From Neopestalotiopsis rosae (lineage: Eukaryota; Ascomycota; Sordariomycetes; Amphisphaeriales; Sporocadaceae): a stretch of DNA of 64,000 nucleotides. A program made the translations under genes and the position numbers. A model generated the notes under the pieces. That model did no database searches. It was not told where the DNA came from and saw only the letters and a program-made list of their open reading frames with translations. Location: contig JALGAS010000007.1 in the NCBI GenBank assembly GCA_023078685.1, positions 2,356,001-2,420,000 of the forward strand, in the 5' to 3' direction. Below are positions 25,401 to 35,121 of the stretch, one piece after another (the stretch's first letter is position 1; every line of letters starts with the position of its first letter).

Positions 25401-27225
25401 ATGTACGGCTATGGATATCGACCGACCGAACCTACCCGGTATTAGCGAACGACCGAATTTACCCGGGAATACCGAATCCGATACTATTTCGAATATTCCG
25501 AGATCGAATATCGAAGTAGTCCTTCTGAAATTTACGGAAGAAGAACGAGATAAATTCGTTAAATACGACGAATTATTCGCTGATATTTCGTATTATTCCA
25601 CGATCGATAACGGCTATACTGAACCGAAAACGCTTAAATAAGCGTTAAAAACGCCGGAAAAGGAAAAATGGCTGCAAGCTGCCCACGAAGAACTTCGGCA
25701 ACTTATACGAAAAGGGACTTTTCAGGCAATCGATCGTGATGAAATCCAAAAAGCCGGTAAATACCCACTTACCGTTAAATGGGTTTTTAAAAGAAAAACC
25801 GATAAAAACGGTAATATTGAGCGGTATAAGGCAAGACTGGTGGTACGTGGATTCGAACAACGATACGGTATCGATTATTTCGAAACCTTCGCTACGGGAA
25901 CAAAATCCACTACCTGGAGGCTTTTATTAGCTCTCTCTGTATATTACGATTGGGAAATCGAACAAATCGATATAATCGGTGCTTTCTTAAACGGGGAATT
26001 AAACGAAGAAGTATTTATTACCCCGATAACCGGATTATCCGACTTTTTTGCCGAAAATCCGGAATTAAATAATTTCGGATGGAAAGACGATAATACCCAG
26101 GCTATATTGTTGAAAAAGGCATTATACGGCTTTAAATAAAGTCTACGTTAATGGTAAATTATACTGAAAAACGCCTTGAAAAAGCTCGGATTTAATCCAC
26201 TTATTTTAGACGAATTAGCGTATTATAATAAAGATTCTAATATCTTTATTATTATTTACGTGGATGATTTCCTGATTTTTGGTCCTGATTTACGAAAAAT
26301 TAACTAATTAAAATAGGATATTTCGAAAGATTTCGAAATAAAAGACCTGGGACCAGTTTCGTATTTTTTCGGTATATAAATTGAAAGAAACCGGGAAAAG
26401 AAAACTATTCGCATTAATTAGTTAATTTACTTTAAACGCCTACTGGAAATTAACGGTTTTTCCGATATAAAACTATCTAGTATACCGCTAAGTCCTGGTT
26501 TTCCGAAATCGTTGTATATTAATAAAACTAACGAAAAACCGGCTTTTTCGGAATTTATCTACCGATACCAGCATTTATTAGGTGGATTAATGTACGCTAT
26601 GGTATAAATTAGGCCCGATTTGGCTTACCCCGTATCGTTTTTAGCCAGATTTATGCAAAACCTATCGAATATTTCGATGAAAGGGGTAATAGGGGTTTTT
26701 AATTATATAAAATCCTATTTCTATTTTGGAATTACTTATAACGGGATTATAAAACCCGGATTAATAGGATATTCCGATGCCGATTTTGCTGGGGATTACG
26801 AAACCTGTAAATTTACGTCCGGTTATTTATTTACCTTAAATAACGGACCGATAAGCTGGAAATCGAAAAGGCAATCCACGATTTCTTTATTAACTACCGA
26901 AGCCGAGTTTAACGGGCTAGAGCAGATTACCTGGGAGGCTATATGGTTGAAAAATCTCCTTAAAGAAATCGGTATTAATATTAATACCGTATTAATTAAA
27001 GGAGATAATACGGGAGCCATTAATTTGGCTTATAACCCCGAATATCATTAAAGGACGAAATATACTGCTATACGGTATTATTACGTCCGCCAAGAAGTCG
27101 AAAATCAAAATATTCGTATCGAATATATATCGACGAATGATATTCCAGCAGACGGCCTTACGAAACCACTTCCTAGGGATAAATTCCAAAAGTTCGTAAA
27201 ATTGTTAAATTTGACCGATATTGTT
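22437..27225 (+). pseudogene. Copia gag-pol relic
   Basis: A gag-like region with Asn/Ser/Lys low complexity lies at about 23555-23620. A protease-like WLYDIGSSKHI is at about 23750 (family WxxDSGAxxH). The GAG-pre-integrase zinc region (ERWHKVFGYPS...CESCLSGK) is at about 24270-24405, and the integrase core with Asp-Asp-Glu carriers (IDTVYI, RMDNGREF, NGIAERTNR) at about 24460-24790. Reverse transcriptase runs about 25660-26400 with YVDD at 26257-26268, and RNase H with YSDADFAGD at about 26770. The terminal IPADGLTKPLPRDKF is near 27145-27185. Most stops are TAA or TAG at positions where the family has Gln, for example after YGFK, MYAMV and NPEYH, consistent with C-to-T change on the coding strand. 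Confidence 0.9.
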
Positions 27226-27230
27226 TAATA

Positions 27231-27237
27231 GGGGGAG
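27231..27237 (+). promoter_or_regulatory. Polypurine tract
   Basis: GGGGGAG directly abuts the TG start of the 3' LTR, as required for plus-strand priming. Confidence 0.85.
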
Positions 27238-27709
27238 TGTTGCACGGATGTTATATAGCATCGAATAGTGCATAAAATTAGCATTATAACGATATATAAA
27301 TCGTTATAATAGCTATAAAGGCTGTAAAGATATCGGTTATTAACGATATTTTTAACGTTCGGTAAAGCCCCATTAAGTGGTGGCCATTGCGGTGGCAACA
27401 TTATAGGGTAGCCCCACCCAAATACTTTCTATAGTATTTTACTACTTTCCTTGATTATAAATCAACCGTATTATTAATTAATTTGATTATAAATTAACTT
27501 AATTAATAATATATTCTAGAATGTTTTTATTGGTTGGTTTTATAGGTATAAAAGGGAGTTATTCTATTTGTAATTAGTTTATTTTCTTTCTGTCCTTAAG
27601 CTTTAATAAAACCACGTTTTTCAGCCTATATTAGACGATTCTACGAATCCTATAGTTGAACGCTTCCCTGTGCCTAAGGTATATGATTACCCAATCAGAC
27701 TTTAGAATA
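27238..27709 (+). repeat. 3' LTR of the Copia element
   Basis: Same 472-bp length as the 5' LTR. It carries T where the 5' copy has C at 18 positions and C where the 5' copy has T at two; no G/A differences and no indels. Confidence 0.95.
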
Positions 27710-28667
27710 AAATATATAAAATATAATAATATTATTTTTTTTATAATATTGCTTAAAAGCGTCGAAATAATGGCTTTCGTGGCCGTTTAGGATAAATAAG
27801 CGGTATATATCCGATTTCCGATTTTTAATATATTTATTAAAATATTTTAATTAATTTACGGTTAATTTATTTATTATTTAGTTATTTGCGCTTATAGCGA
27901 TTTTTTAATTTTTTAATAACGCGTTATTTTTATATTAGGAAAAAACTTAATATTTGCTTTTAATAATAATAAACGGCGGGACCGTCTAACTTTATAAATT
28001 AATACCTTAAATTATTATAGCTTATTTTCGATTATTAGGCTAAGTTATTTTAGGTTTTTTTTTATTAAAGCTTATAATAATTATCGATACGGTAATTTAA
28101 TTTATTATAAAGCCGGTTTCGTTAAAATTATAAATATCGGTATCGGCGATCCCGTATTTCGCGATTATATTACGCATAAAATTAAATTAATTTTTTATTA
28201 GCTTTAAATTTTCGCATAAAGCCCGTAAATAATCGTATTTACGGCTAAAACCCGTTTTAAGCTATAATTATCGCTTAACGAAATTAAAAGCCTAATTTTT
28301 ACCGACGCGTAACGCGTCGCGGTCGCGTAATAACCGATTCGCTATATTTTTAATAATAATTAGCCGGGGAGGAAATGCTTAAGAATTTAATTTAATTATC
28401 CTTTAAATAATTATTTTTTTTTCTAATTTAGTTAAATTTTTGCAAAATAATAAAATATCGCGTCGTGCTTAAGTGCCGTTAATATGCGTTTTAAGTGTTA
28501 AGCGAGGGATTATATAAATAATTGCAGCGCGTCGAATATTTAGCTTAAAATCTTTTTTAATAGCTTGGATAGCTAATAGTAATTAAGCTTTTTTTTTAAA
28601 TAAAATCCATTTAGAATTGATTATATGGTAAAATTAGCAAATTAAAGTCCATCTCTTGCTAATTAGC

Positions 28668-28693
28668 GTGGCCAGCTCACTTGTGGAATACGT
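28668..28693 (-). repeat. Right terminal inverted repeat of the Fot1-like relic
   Basis: The reverse complement matches 21081-21106 with three differences, two of them C/T as expected from RIP. Confidence 0.8.
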
Positions 28694-28695
28694 TA

Positions 28696-29419
28696 TATAA
28701 TTTTCGACACTTACAAACTGCAGAGCCGCAACTGTCAGGGATGCATGTTGGGGTGACGAGCTTTGGCAAAAGTGACCAGTACCAGTCACCCATTGGCAGA
28801 TAACAGCCTGCCTCACGATAGTGGAGAGACCCCGGCCAATCGGCCGCCAGCCCTGTCCGTTGGAAATCCAGACGTTATAGCAATTTCAAAAATTATTGAT
28901 CCCGACCCCAGTAGCCAGATCTGATCTCTCGTACTGCATACTCCACAATGTGAGGTCTTTAAATCTTCCCTTCTCATTCGGTATTCCCAGAGAGCACATC
29001 ATGATTGCATCATGGCCCTCGTCGCTCTGGTAGTACTTCCCTTGTACTGATTTTGTTCATGTACATCATTTGAATGCAAAGTTATCGATACGGCCGTATC
29101 GAAGAAATGAAGATAATATTAAAGATAGTTCTCCTAAGTTCAAATCTGACGTGCACACCAACGGGATAGAAAGCCCCTTCCGTTGAACCGACAGCTGAGA
29201 CTGTACACGGATAGCCACATACTTCAGCCACATCTGGCGTACCAGTTATGTCATCACACAATCGACTATACTCGAAAAAACATGCTGACAGCCGCATGGA
29301 AATTTGGCGTGCTAGAGCATGTCACATGGAGATGATCTCTACACGTGCCGCGCTCGCGCTACTGTAGTTTGACATTTTTCACCGTTGTAGTACAAATTCC
29401 AGCTCGGCGCATTTGCGCA
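28696..29419. other. Short unique stretch between two transposons
   Basis: Composition returns to normal. No gene is supportable. Confidence 0.5.
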
Positions 29420-29421
29420 TA

Positions 29422-29465
29422 ACGTCCGTCACCCACTTTTGGCCACCCCCCACATTTGGCCACCC
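29422..29465 (+). repeat. Left 44-bp terminal inverted repeat
   Basis: Identical to the reverse complement of 31234-31277; the match stops at position 45. Confidence 0.95.
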
Positions 29466-29510
29466 TAATTTAGATTTGCTTATACTTCAACCATGAACTT
29501 CAATTAAAAA

Positions 29511-31127
29511 CTATCTTGGTTCTGATGCTACAACAATGCATTCTTCAAGATCACTGGGGTTTTCAAGGTCGCTGGATTCATCAGAATTATCGTCAACCTC
29601 GCCAACCTCGATTTGAGTCCTCCGGATAGCTTCAATATCGGCAAACTTCGAATTTGGGCTTATTTTAACCTTCCTACGCTTCCTGGCCCTACTGGCATCA
29701 ACCTGTGCCTGCAATACCTCGATCTTTCGATGGGCAACTGCCAATTCGTAAGCCTTCCCGTCAAAGCCTTTTTGAACCTTTCGAAATAGTAGACGCTGCG
29801 TGGGAGTATCGATATCGAGCTTGCTGAATAAGCTGAATTGATCACGAAGCTCATCCCTCTTTCGAGGAGTCGACCATGCCACTGCTGATATATCTGCTGC
29901 CCATTTTCCACTTCCCTGATTATCGAGATCCCCTTTGTGACCCTCTCCAGCTTGCTTAGCAGGTGTTTTCGAATTCTCAAGCAACAAGGGGCTCATCAGG
30001 GGCTTAGCCATGCTCACAGGCCATAACCCAGTCCATTTCCAGCCACTGATGATATTCTTTTTTGTCAGGGCTGCTTTCCGAGCTTTGCCATAGCATACTA
30101 GGAAGTTCCTTTTGCCCACAACAGTGCTACCATCCCATTGATCAAGGTTCCCAAGCTCCTTCTTATATGCTGTCTTAAGAGGACCGAAGACTGACTGATC
30201 AAGAGGTTGAAGAACATGCGACGCATGAGGCGGCAAGAATATCAAGTGTATCTTGTTCTCAAAGCACATATACATGAATTCCGTGGTTTCGTGGCTTCCA
30301 TGGCCATCTAGTATAAGCAATCTGGCCTCTTGAGGGTCGGCTGGCTGGGTAGAAGGAATAAAGACCTTTTCTAACCATTCGACAGCTGTAGGATTTGAAG
30401 TCCACCCATTTTCTGATGCCGTGAACCTCCAAGAACGGAATGGGGTCAGATCTAAAGGAAACCATTGCTGCTGAACACTCTTCCCCTTATATATCACAAG
30501 TGGAGGTAGCTCATTGCCAGTTGCGGAGATGCACTCGATGAGGGTGGTCCAAGCACGGGACCCAGGCTGTTTCTTTCGAATAGAACGAGCTTCTGATGAT
30601 CCAAGAACAAGTCCATTTGATCCCCTGCCTTCAAGGATACCAGTCTCGTCCATATTGTATCGGTTCGTGGGTTTGATAGCCATAATTTCAGGTATAGCGA
30701 GGTGCCTGAACCATGGCCTGATAATATTAGTTGTAGCTCCATTTACACGCTGTGAATCGATGGCTCTGCTCTTATGGACCCTTACTGATGGGTTCCTTTT
30801 GATAAAGGACTGCACCCAGTTCTTTCCAAGAGGTTGTACATCTCCATGGACCTTCAGGATACGCTCAGCGAATTCCTTCAGTTGTTGATGGGATGGCGGC
30901 AGCCCTAGATCAGCCTGAACTCGAACCCACTCAGCCAGATGATTTTCCTCAGTTGGTGAAAGTCTTTGCAAATCAGAAAAGGCTATATCTCTGGCCTGAT
31001 GACCCTTGATCCGGTTCTTCAGCGTTGATCGTGGTATACCCCATTCCAGTGCAGCTGATTTAACGCTGGCACCACTAGCGACGGCTTCAAGTGCCTGGGT
31101 AATATGTTCTTCTGTATACTGAGGCAT
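29511..31127 (-). CDS. Pogo/Fot1-family DDE transposase
   Basis: It encodes 538 residues from ATG 31127 (MPQYTEEHITQ). The frame stays open to 31199, but the inner Met starts the conserved domain. Residues 7-45 form a Psq-type helix-turn-helix (ASVKSAALEWGIPRSTL), and about 57-112 a CENP-B/Tc5-type DNA-binding domain ending GKNWVQSFIKRNP. The catalytic domain has Asp160 (YNMDETG), Asp274 (LILDGHGSHE) and Asp310 (LQPLDQSVFGPLK), giving the DD35D spacing of the pogo group. A basic RARKRRKVK stretch near the C-terminus is a plausible nuclear signal. All three catalytic residues are present and there are no stops. It should bind the 44-bp inverted repeats and move the element by cut-and-paste into TA. 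Confidence 0.95.
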   Translation of the reverse strand: MPQYTEEHITQALEAVASGASVKSAALEWGIPRSTLKNRIKGHQARDIAFSDLQRLSPTEENHLAEWVRVQADLGLPPSHQQLKEFAERILKVHGDVQPLGKNWVQSFIKRNPSVRVHKSRAIDSQRVNGATTNIIRPWFRHLAIPEIMAIKPTNRYNMDETGILEGRGSNGLVLGSSEARSIRKKQPGSRAWTTLIECISATGNELPPLVIYKGKSVQQQWFPLDLTPFRSWRFTASENGWTSNPTAVEWLEKVFIPSTQPADPQEARLLILDGHGSHETTEFMYMCFENKIHLIFLPPHASHVLQPLDQSVFGPLKTAYKKELGNLDQWDGSTVVGKRNFLVCYGKARKAALTKKNIISGWKWTGLWPVSMAKPLMSPLLLENSKTPAKQAGEGHKGDLDNQGSGKWAADISAVAWSTPRKRDELRDQFSLFSKLDIDTPTQRLLFRKVQKGFDGKAYELAVAHRKIEVLQAQVDASRARKRRKVKISPNSKFADIEAIRRTQIEVGEVDDNSDESSDLENPSDLEECIVVASEPR

Positions 31128-31233
31128 ATAGGCTGAAAGAACGTTATTGCAAAAAATGGAATCAATTGAGGTAAAATTGGTGGAATTGTAAAAATTCAAA
31201 GTTAATAGTCATTATAGCGGTGAGGCATTTTTG

Positions 31234-31277
31234 GGGTGGCCAAATGTGGGGGGTGGCCAAAAGTGGGTGACGGACGT
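31234..31277 (-). repeat. Right 44-bp terminal inverted repeat
   Basis: Partner of 29422-29465; TA duplication follows at 31278-31279. Confidence 0.95.
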
Positions 31278-31279
31278 TA

Positions 31280-32257
31280 TACGAGGGCCGTGCAATTAGC
31301 TTACCCAGTGGACTTGCTGGCCCGTCCCCCTGGTTGTCGTTCATCTCGACAACCAATGGAGGCAATTAGGAATGCGGCGAACTTGTTTTGATAATTGGGG
31401 CACAATCTTATACTGGCGAACATGGTGAATGCTTGCAATTGTTCGCGCAGTGCGCAATATGTGTCGATGATGCGGTATACAAGCTCTCAGCGCGGGTTCA
31501 AGTCATAGTCGGCATGTTTGCTTGTTCCCAATTAGCGTATGCAGTTCCAGGGCTTGAACCAATCGGTGCTGATAAATTCTGAATAATTCGTTTAGGTCTC
31601 AAAAAGAAATCAGGAACAGGTCTGCTCGCGCATGCACTACCTCGGTATCTACATCAATAGGCGATTTGCCTGATTTTGTCCTACTGGTCCACAAGCCTAG
31701 TATACATAATTCACCTTCGAGGACAATTTGCTCCCAAGTATAGCAAACTCCCAAGGCTCAGTCGCTGTTAGGCAGAAGTAGACGCGGCTGCGTAAGTCCA
31801 CCAGGCATGTTCTCGGCAGTATCAATCATTCAAGTAGTCTCCCTGCCTCGGATGTATCGTGTGTTTGGATTAACACCATCCTTTGCGTGTTGAATGAGTC
31901 ACATGCGAGCGTCAAAAGAAATGTTGAAAGTCTTTAGTCACCAATCGCAGGACGTGCCAGACCTTGGCTATCCTCAAAAAGCTTAATTGATCGTGGAAAG
32001 TGCTTAGATAGTAAGCCTACATATATTAAAACCTGCTGTATTACAAAGGCAAGCCGTAGTCCTTCATAGGCATAACGAATATTACAGCTGAGAAAGGAGC
32101 GCGTCCCATCGATCCATATAAGGTTCTTCAAGCCCTTGGTTCGCTAACTTCAGACGCAAACCGTTTCTTCACATTACTTGTCACGTACCAACTTGTGCGA
32201 GTTTATTTTTTGACCTGCGCACTTGCATCACTTAATACGAACTAAGTTTCACGTAAC
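31280..32257. other. Intergenic stretch without a supportable gene
   Basis: No domain-bearing frame. An upstream exon for the gene at 32258 may lie here, but I could not identify a convincing signal-peptide exon. Confidence 0.4.
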
Positions 32258-32596
32258 ATGAGACGAACAGTAACAAAGAACAAAACGTTACTGTATCTGT
32301 CAGCGCGACACGAACTGCTTGAATCAGGCGCCATATTGATTTCCGCACGCCTGATGTCTCGGATGTTGCTGCCCAACGGGACGGTCAGCAACAGCCACGA
32401 CCCGAGGTTCCGCAATCTAACAATTGAGCTGATACGTAGGGAAGGATGTGCGCTAGATATGTCAGTTCAAAAGTCGTTTGACGAACTATCGTTGCTAATG
32501 AAAACAACAAGCTTGAACACAGATCAATGCACTTGTCTGCAGGGTTGCGATCCTGGTCAAGGGTGCAGATCACCAAGTGGCCGAATGTTATATTGA
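32258..32596 (+). CDS. Small cysteine-rich protein, paralogue B
   Basis: The open frame is 112 residues. Its C-terminus, DQCTCLQGCDPGQGCRSPS followed by GRMLY, matches the C-terminal motif of the gene at 19180 with the same C-x-C-x3-C-x5-C spacing. The preceding ELIRREG block also matches. An optional 51-nt intron (GTCAGT at about 32462 to ACAAG, in frame) sits at the same place as intron 2 of paralogue A, so the frame is intact spliced or unspliced. Unlike paralogue A, the first residues (MRRTVTKNKTLLYLSARHE) are not a signal peptide. Either the true first exon lies upstream and I missed it, or the secretory exon was lost. Confidence 0.5.
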   Translation: MRRTVTKNKTLLYLSARHELLESGAILISARLMSRMLLPNGTVSNSHDPRFRNLTIELIRREGCALDMSVQKSFDELSLLMKTTSLNTDQCTCLQGCDPGQGCRSPSGRMLY

Positions 32597-33414
32597 TGGC
32601 TGTTTTGCTTATGTGATCGTCGTAGGAAATATCAAACAGGGAATGGTAGTATGTAGATATAAGAAACTGCTGTACAATTGGATACAGAATTTACCAATAG
32701 GAAATTACGTTAGCATATCCATGTTAATCAAACCAAATACTAAAACTCTTACGAATCATTGATTTGACCCTCAGACATCGAAGAATTCCAGAAGCGCCGA
32801 GACGTTTCTGAAAGCGTAGGCAGTGGTCATCGTCATTAACTTTTCTAGTCTCATTACAATTGCTTATTGTCGAAAGCTTCAAATATGTTCGGCATCGGCT
32901 GCTTCGAATCCGTGCCGGAGCTATCTCATGTAAAAAGAAATATACGGTAAATATTAGCGAGAGAAAAGCCGGGCAGCCTTTATGCGCCACCTTGCGGCTG
33001 GGCAGTGTGGCACTCTTCGAGTGACACGACATGAACGATTCTCAAGTCTTTAGTTCTCATACATATGGAGGATCATCAAGTCTGCTGTCTACACATTTTT
33101 CTTCGTAGACGGAACCTATTCCTAATTCTAGGCTTTATTTTGAGCTTTGACTGCAGTAGTGCATTGAACATAAATCATGAAGCTTAGTTTGCAAACATTC
33201 GAATGAATACGTTCAAATAAATCCATTTATCATTTGCTTGAGGAAACTTCGAAAGAGCGAAACCTTGTGTAGTGACTTTCGAAGAGACATTGCTACATCT
33301 TCAAAAACATCAACCGCTCCTACGAGAAAAGACAATTGCTAAACGAGTGATTTTGTTCCCAAGTTTCCCATCCCTGCCTGCCAACAGCCATCTGGTTAGC
33401 TATCCAACGAGCCG
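32597..33414. other. Intergenic stretch without a supportable gene
   Basis: Short frames only; nothing recognisable. Confidence 0.5.
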
Positions 33415-33935
33415 TTATCCGCGAGCATCAAGGGCGCTCTGCATGGCACGGAGCTCATCATCGGTCAGGTTCTGGAAAAGGATAGAGTCGGTGCCCTGAG
33501 GAACAGGGTTGCCAGCGTTGACAGTTCCAGTAATGACCGTGGCCAAAGTCATGCAAGCCGGAGGGATACCGGAGACGATGATGTCTTCAACGAATTAGTA
33601 TGTAGCGGTTAGAACGAGTCAAAGGGGTCGAACTCACTTCCAGGAGAGGGGCCGTCAAAGGTAATGGTAGCTCCAGTGAGCTGCTCACGGCACAGTTGCC
33701 AGGCCAGCTCGTTCTGTTCCTGGCGCGGAAACATGCCACGGCGGCCATTGGCAGCCGAGATGGCGCCAGTCACAGCTCCGGCAACACCACCGGCAGCGCC
33801 AATGACGGCGGCGGCAGTGTTGATACCAGCAGCAGTGGCTGCGGGGATGGCAGCGAGGAAGGGGGCTGGGCAAAACTGGACCATGGCCACAAGGCCCATG
33901 GAAGAGACAGCGGCACTCTTTCCGAAGGCAACCAT
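33415..33935 (-). CDS. Small Ala/Gly-rich probable secreted protein
   Basis: Two exons, 33935-33638 and 33584-33415, with a 53-nt intron (GTGAGT donor, TACTAAT branch site, TTGAAG acceptor), give 155 residues. The start at 33935 is preferred over the upstream frame because a TATAAAAG box lies about 150 nt upstream. The N-terminus (MVAFGKSAAVSSMGLVAMVQFCPAPFLAAIPA) is a plausible signal peptide. It is followed by an Ala/Gly hydrophobic segment (INTAAAVIGAAGGVAGAVTGAI), an RR site, and a hydrophilic C-terminal half with two cysteines ending ELRAMQSALDARG. I do not recognise the family. The strong promoter and small size suggest an abundantly expressed secreted or surface-active protein. Confidence 0.7.
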
Positions 33936-35121
33936 TTTGACTGATGTAGTGGAAAGTGATTGGAAGTTTGGTGTGATGTTAGGTAAGTGGAGTGTGTTGC
34001 GGAAGTTGATTGTGTAGCTTTGAGAGTGTGAATTGTTGATGATTGTGATACTGATCTCAAGCTGCAATACTTGGAGGAAGTGAGTCCCTTTTATACATGA
34101 CAACCATCTCGATCAACACCATACTTGCTAAATCTGTCGTCTAATTCTGGTTTACACGGAAATCATGTCCCGCGGTATGCTTGTCGTGAGTTGCTCCAAA
34201 GTTCTTGTCATTACGCCACGATCGTGATCACTGCTTATGCTGTTTGGAATCAAGTCGATCGCAAGTTCAGACACCAATCCTTCAGTCACAGATGATAGTC
34301 CTAAAGGATGCGAATATCCCTTGGCTTGCCAAACTTCGAAGACTCTACCTTGAAAGTTATTAGTGTCATGATGACCTGAAAGGCTGGCTTGGTACTTTCA
34401 TTCAGCGGCGCAGTCCTACCTGTACAAGACTCAGACTCTTTTACCGCAGTACTTTTGGGCATGGCTAGACTCAAGTGTGTCAATATTTTCAATGGTTTGT
34501 TCTTTTACCAAAGTGACTATATATCCAATGCTAGTCTAGCATGACCTATGAAGATGGTATATCAGAGGACAGTGGAAGGACGAGGTGAACTAGGAGCTTC
34601 GGTTGAACCCTACGCTAGAGACCATGAGGCACTGACCTATGATCTTTTGTACGATTACGTCCCAAGGCCACCTCGCTGAAGATGTATTTACCTTTCTGTG
34701 AACTTCCAAGGCTGGGTTCTCCATCTTCAGAGAGGCGCAGTATGACTCCTAGACGCATCTTAGCTCACGCCCAGCTTCCTTCATTGTGGTCCCATAAGTA
34801 ATGGAATATTCGAGTCCGTGTGTGATAACCAAGCTCTAGTGTCTGATTCATGGCTGGAGATGCCGAGTCCGTATTCGACCAGATTTGCTGGTTGCGCAGG
34901 ATAGGTAAGTAGCTTCCCATACATGTACTAGATCTATCCAGTCCATAACACTTAGGCATTCGTGTCCCTGGTATGAAACCGCTCAAGGGGCCAGAACCAG
35001 GAGGACTAATCTCACGACGTCGATCAAGTCATAGGCGTTGATCCTTTGGAATGTGCAAGAAGAAGTGTTAAAAATAAAGATTACAGCCTTGTTATGAGTA
35101 CAAGCTGAGTATGTACATCAA
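33936..35121. other. Intergenic stretch (5' region of the gene at 33935 and beyond)
   Basis: Apart from the TATA box at 34088 I see no supportable feature. Confidence 0.5.
34088..34095 (-). promoter_or_regulatory. TATA box of the small secreted protein gene
   Basis: TATAAAAG on the minus strand, 153-160 nt upstream of the ATG at 33935. Confidence 0.55.

Larger units (their letters stand above)
21946..27709 (+). mobile_element. Ty1/Copia LTR retrotransposon, complete in structure but RIP-inactivated
   Basis: Two 472-bp LTRs (21946-22417 and 27238-27709) are flanked by a perfect 5-bp target duplication AAATA (21941-21945 and 27710-27714). A primer-binding site follows the 5' LTR and a GGGGGAG polypurine tract precedes the 3' LTR. 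The internal order is gag-like region, protease-like motif, integrase, reverse transcriptase, RNase H, which defines Ty1/Copia rather than Gypsy. Coding is destroyed by many stops. The 5764-bp element lies inside the older Fot1-like relic. Confidence 0.95.
21107..28600 (-). pseudogene. Fot1/Tan1-type DDE transposase relic (split by Copia)
   Basis: Read on the minus strand through many stops, the right-hand part (about 28600-27715) contains AKYGIADTDIYNFNETGF at about 28165-28110, the conserved first catalytic block of Fot1-family DDE_1 transposases. The catalytic Asp of the DET motif reads Asn (GAY to AAY). Residues matching the NRE.V.VI.GIN block and a PPFII strand follow. The left-hand part (minus, from about 21895) continues LKKAYG, then DFFPAFCDAFKKSFTESNI, the C-terminal block of the same family. 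The Copia insertion falls between these two parts. Stops at expected Trp and Gln codons and the Asp-to-Asn change are all C-to-T or G-to-A transitions. Confidence 0.8.
21081..28693 (-). mobile_element. RIP-mutated Fot1/pogo DNA transposon, interrupted by a Copia element
   Basis: Inverted termini at 21081-21106 and 28668-28693 (both beginning ACGTA and ending AAGTGAGCTGGCCAC; 23 of 26 match) are flanked by TA at 21079-21080 and 28694-28695, the pogo/Tc1 target duplication. Removing the nested Copia and its 5-bp duplication leaves 1844 bp, the usual size of Fot1-like elements. The sequence is extremely AT-rich with abundant TpA and retained CpG, as expected after RIP. No open transposase remains, so it is inert. 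Confidence 0.85.
29422..31277 (-). mobile_element. Structurally intact pogo/Fot1-like transposon
   Basis: The element is 1856 bp with perfect 44-bp inverted repeats at 29422-29465 and 31234-31277, flanked by TA at 29420-29421 and 31278-31279. The repeats begin ACGTCCGTCACCC and contain TTTGGCCACCC twice, a likely transposase-binding pair. The transposase frame is uninterrupted and there is no RIP-like AT enrichment, in sharp contrast to the neighbouring relic. It looks like a recent, possibly mobile, copy. Confidence 0.95.
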
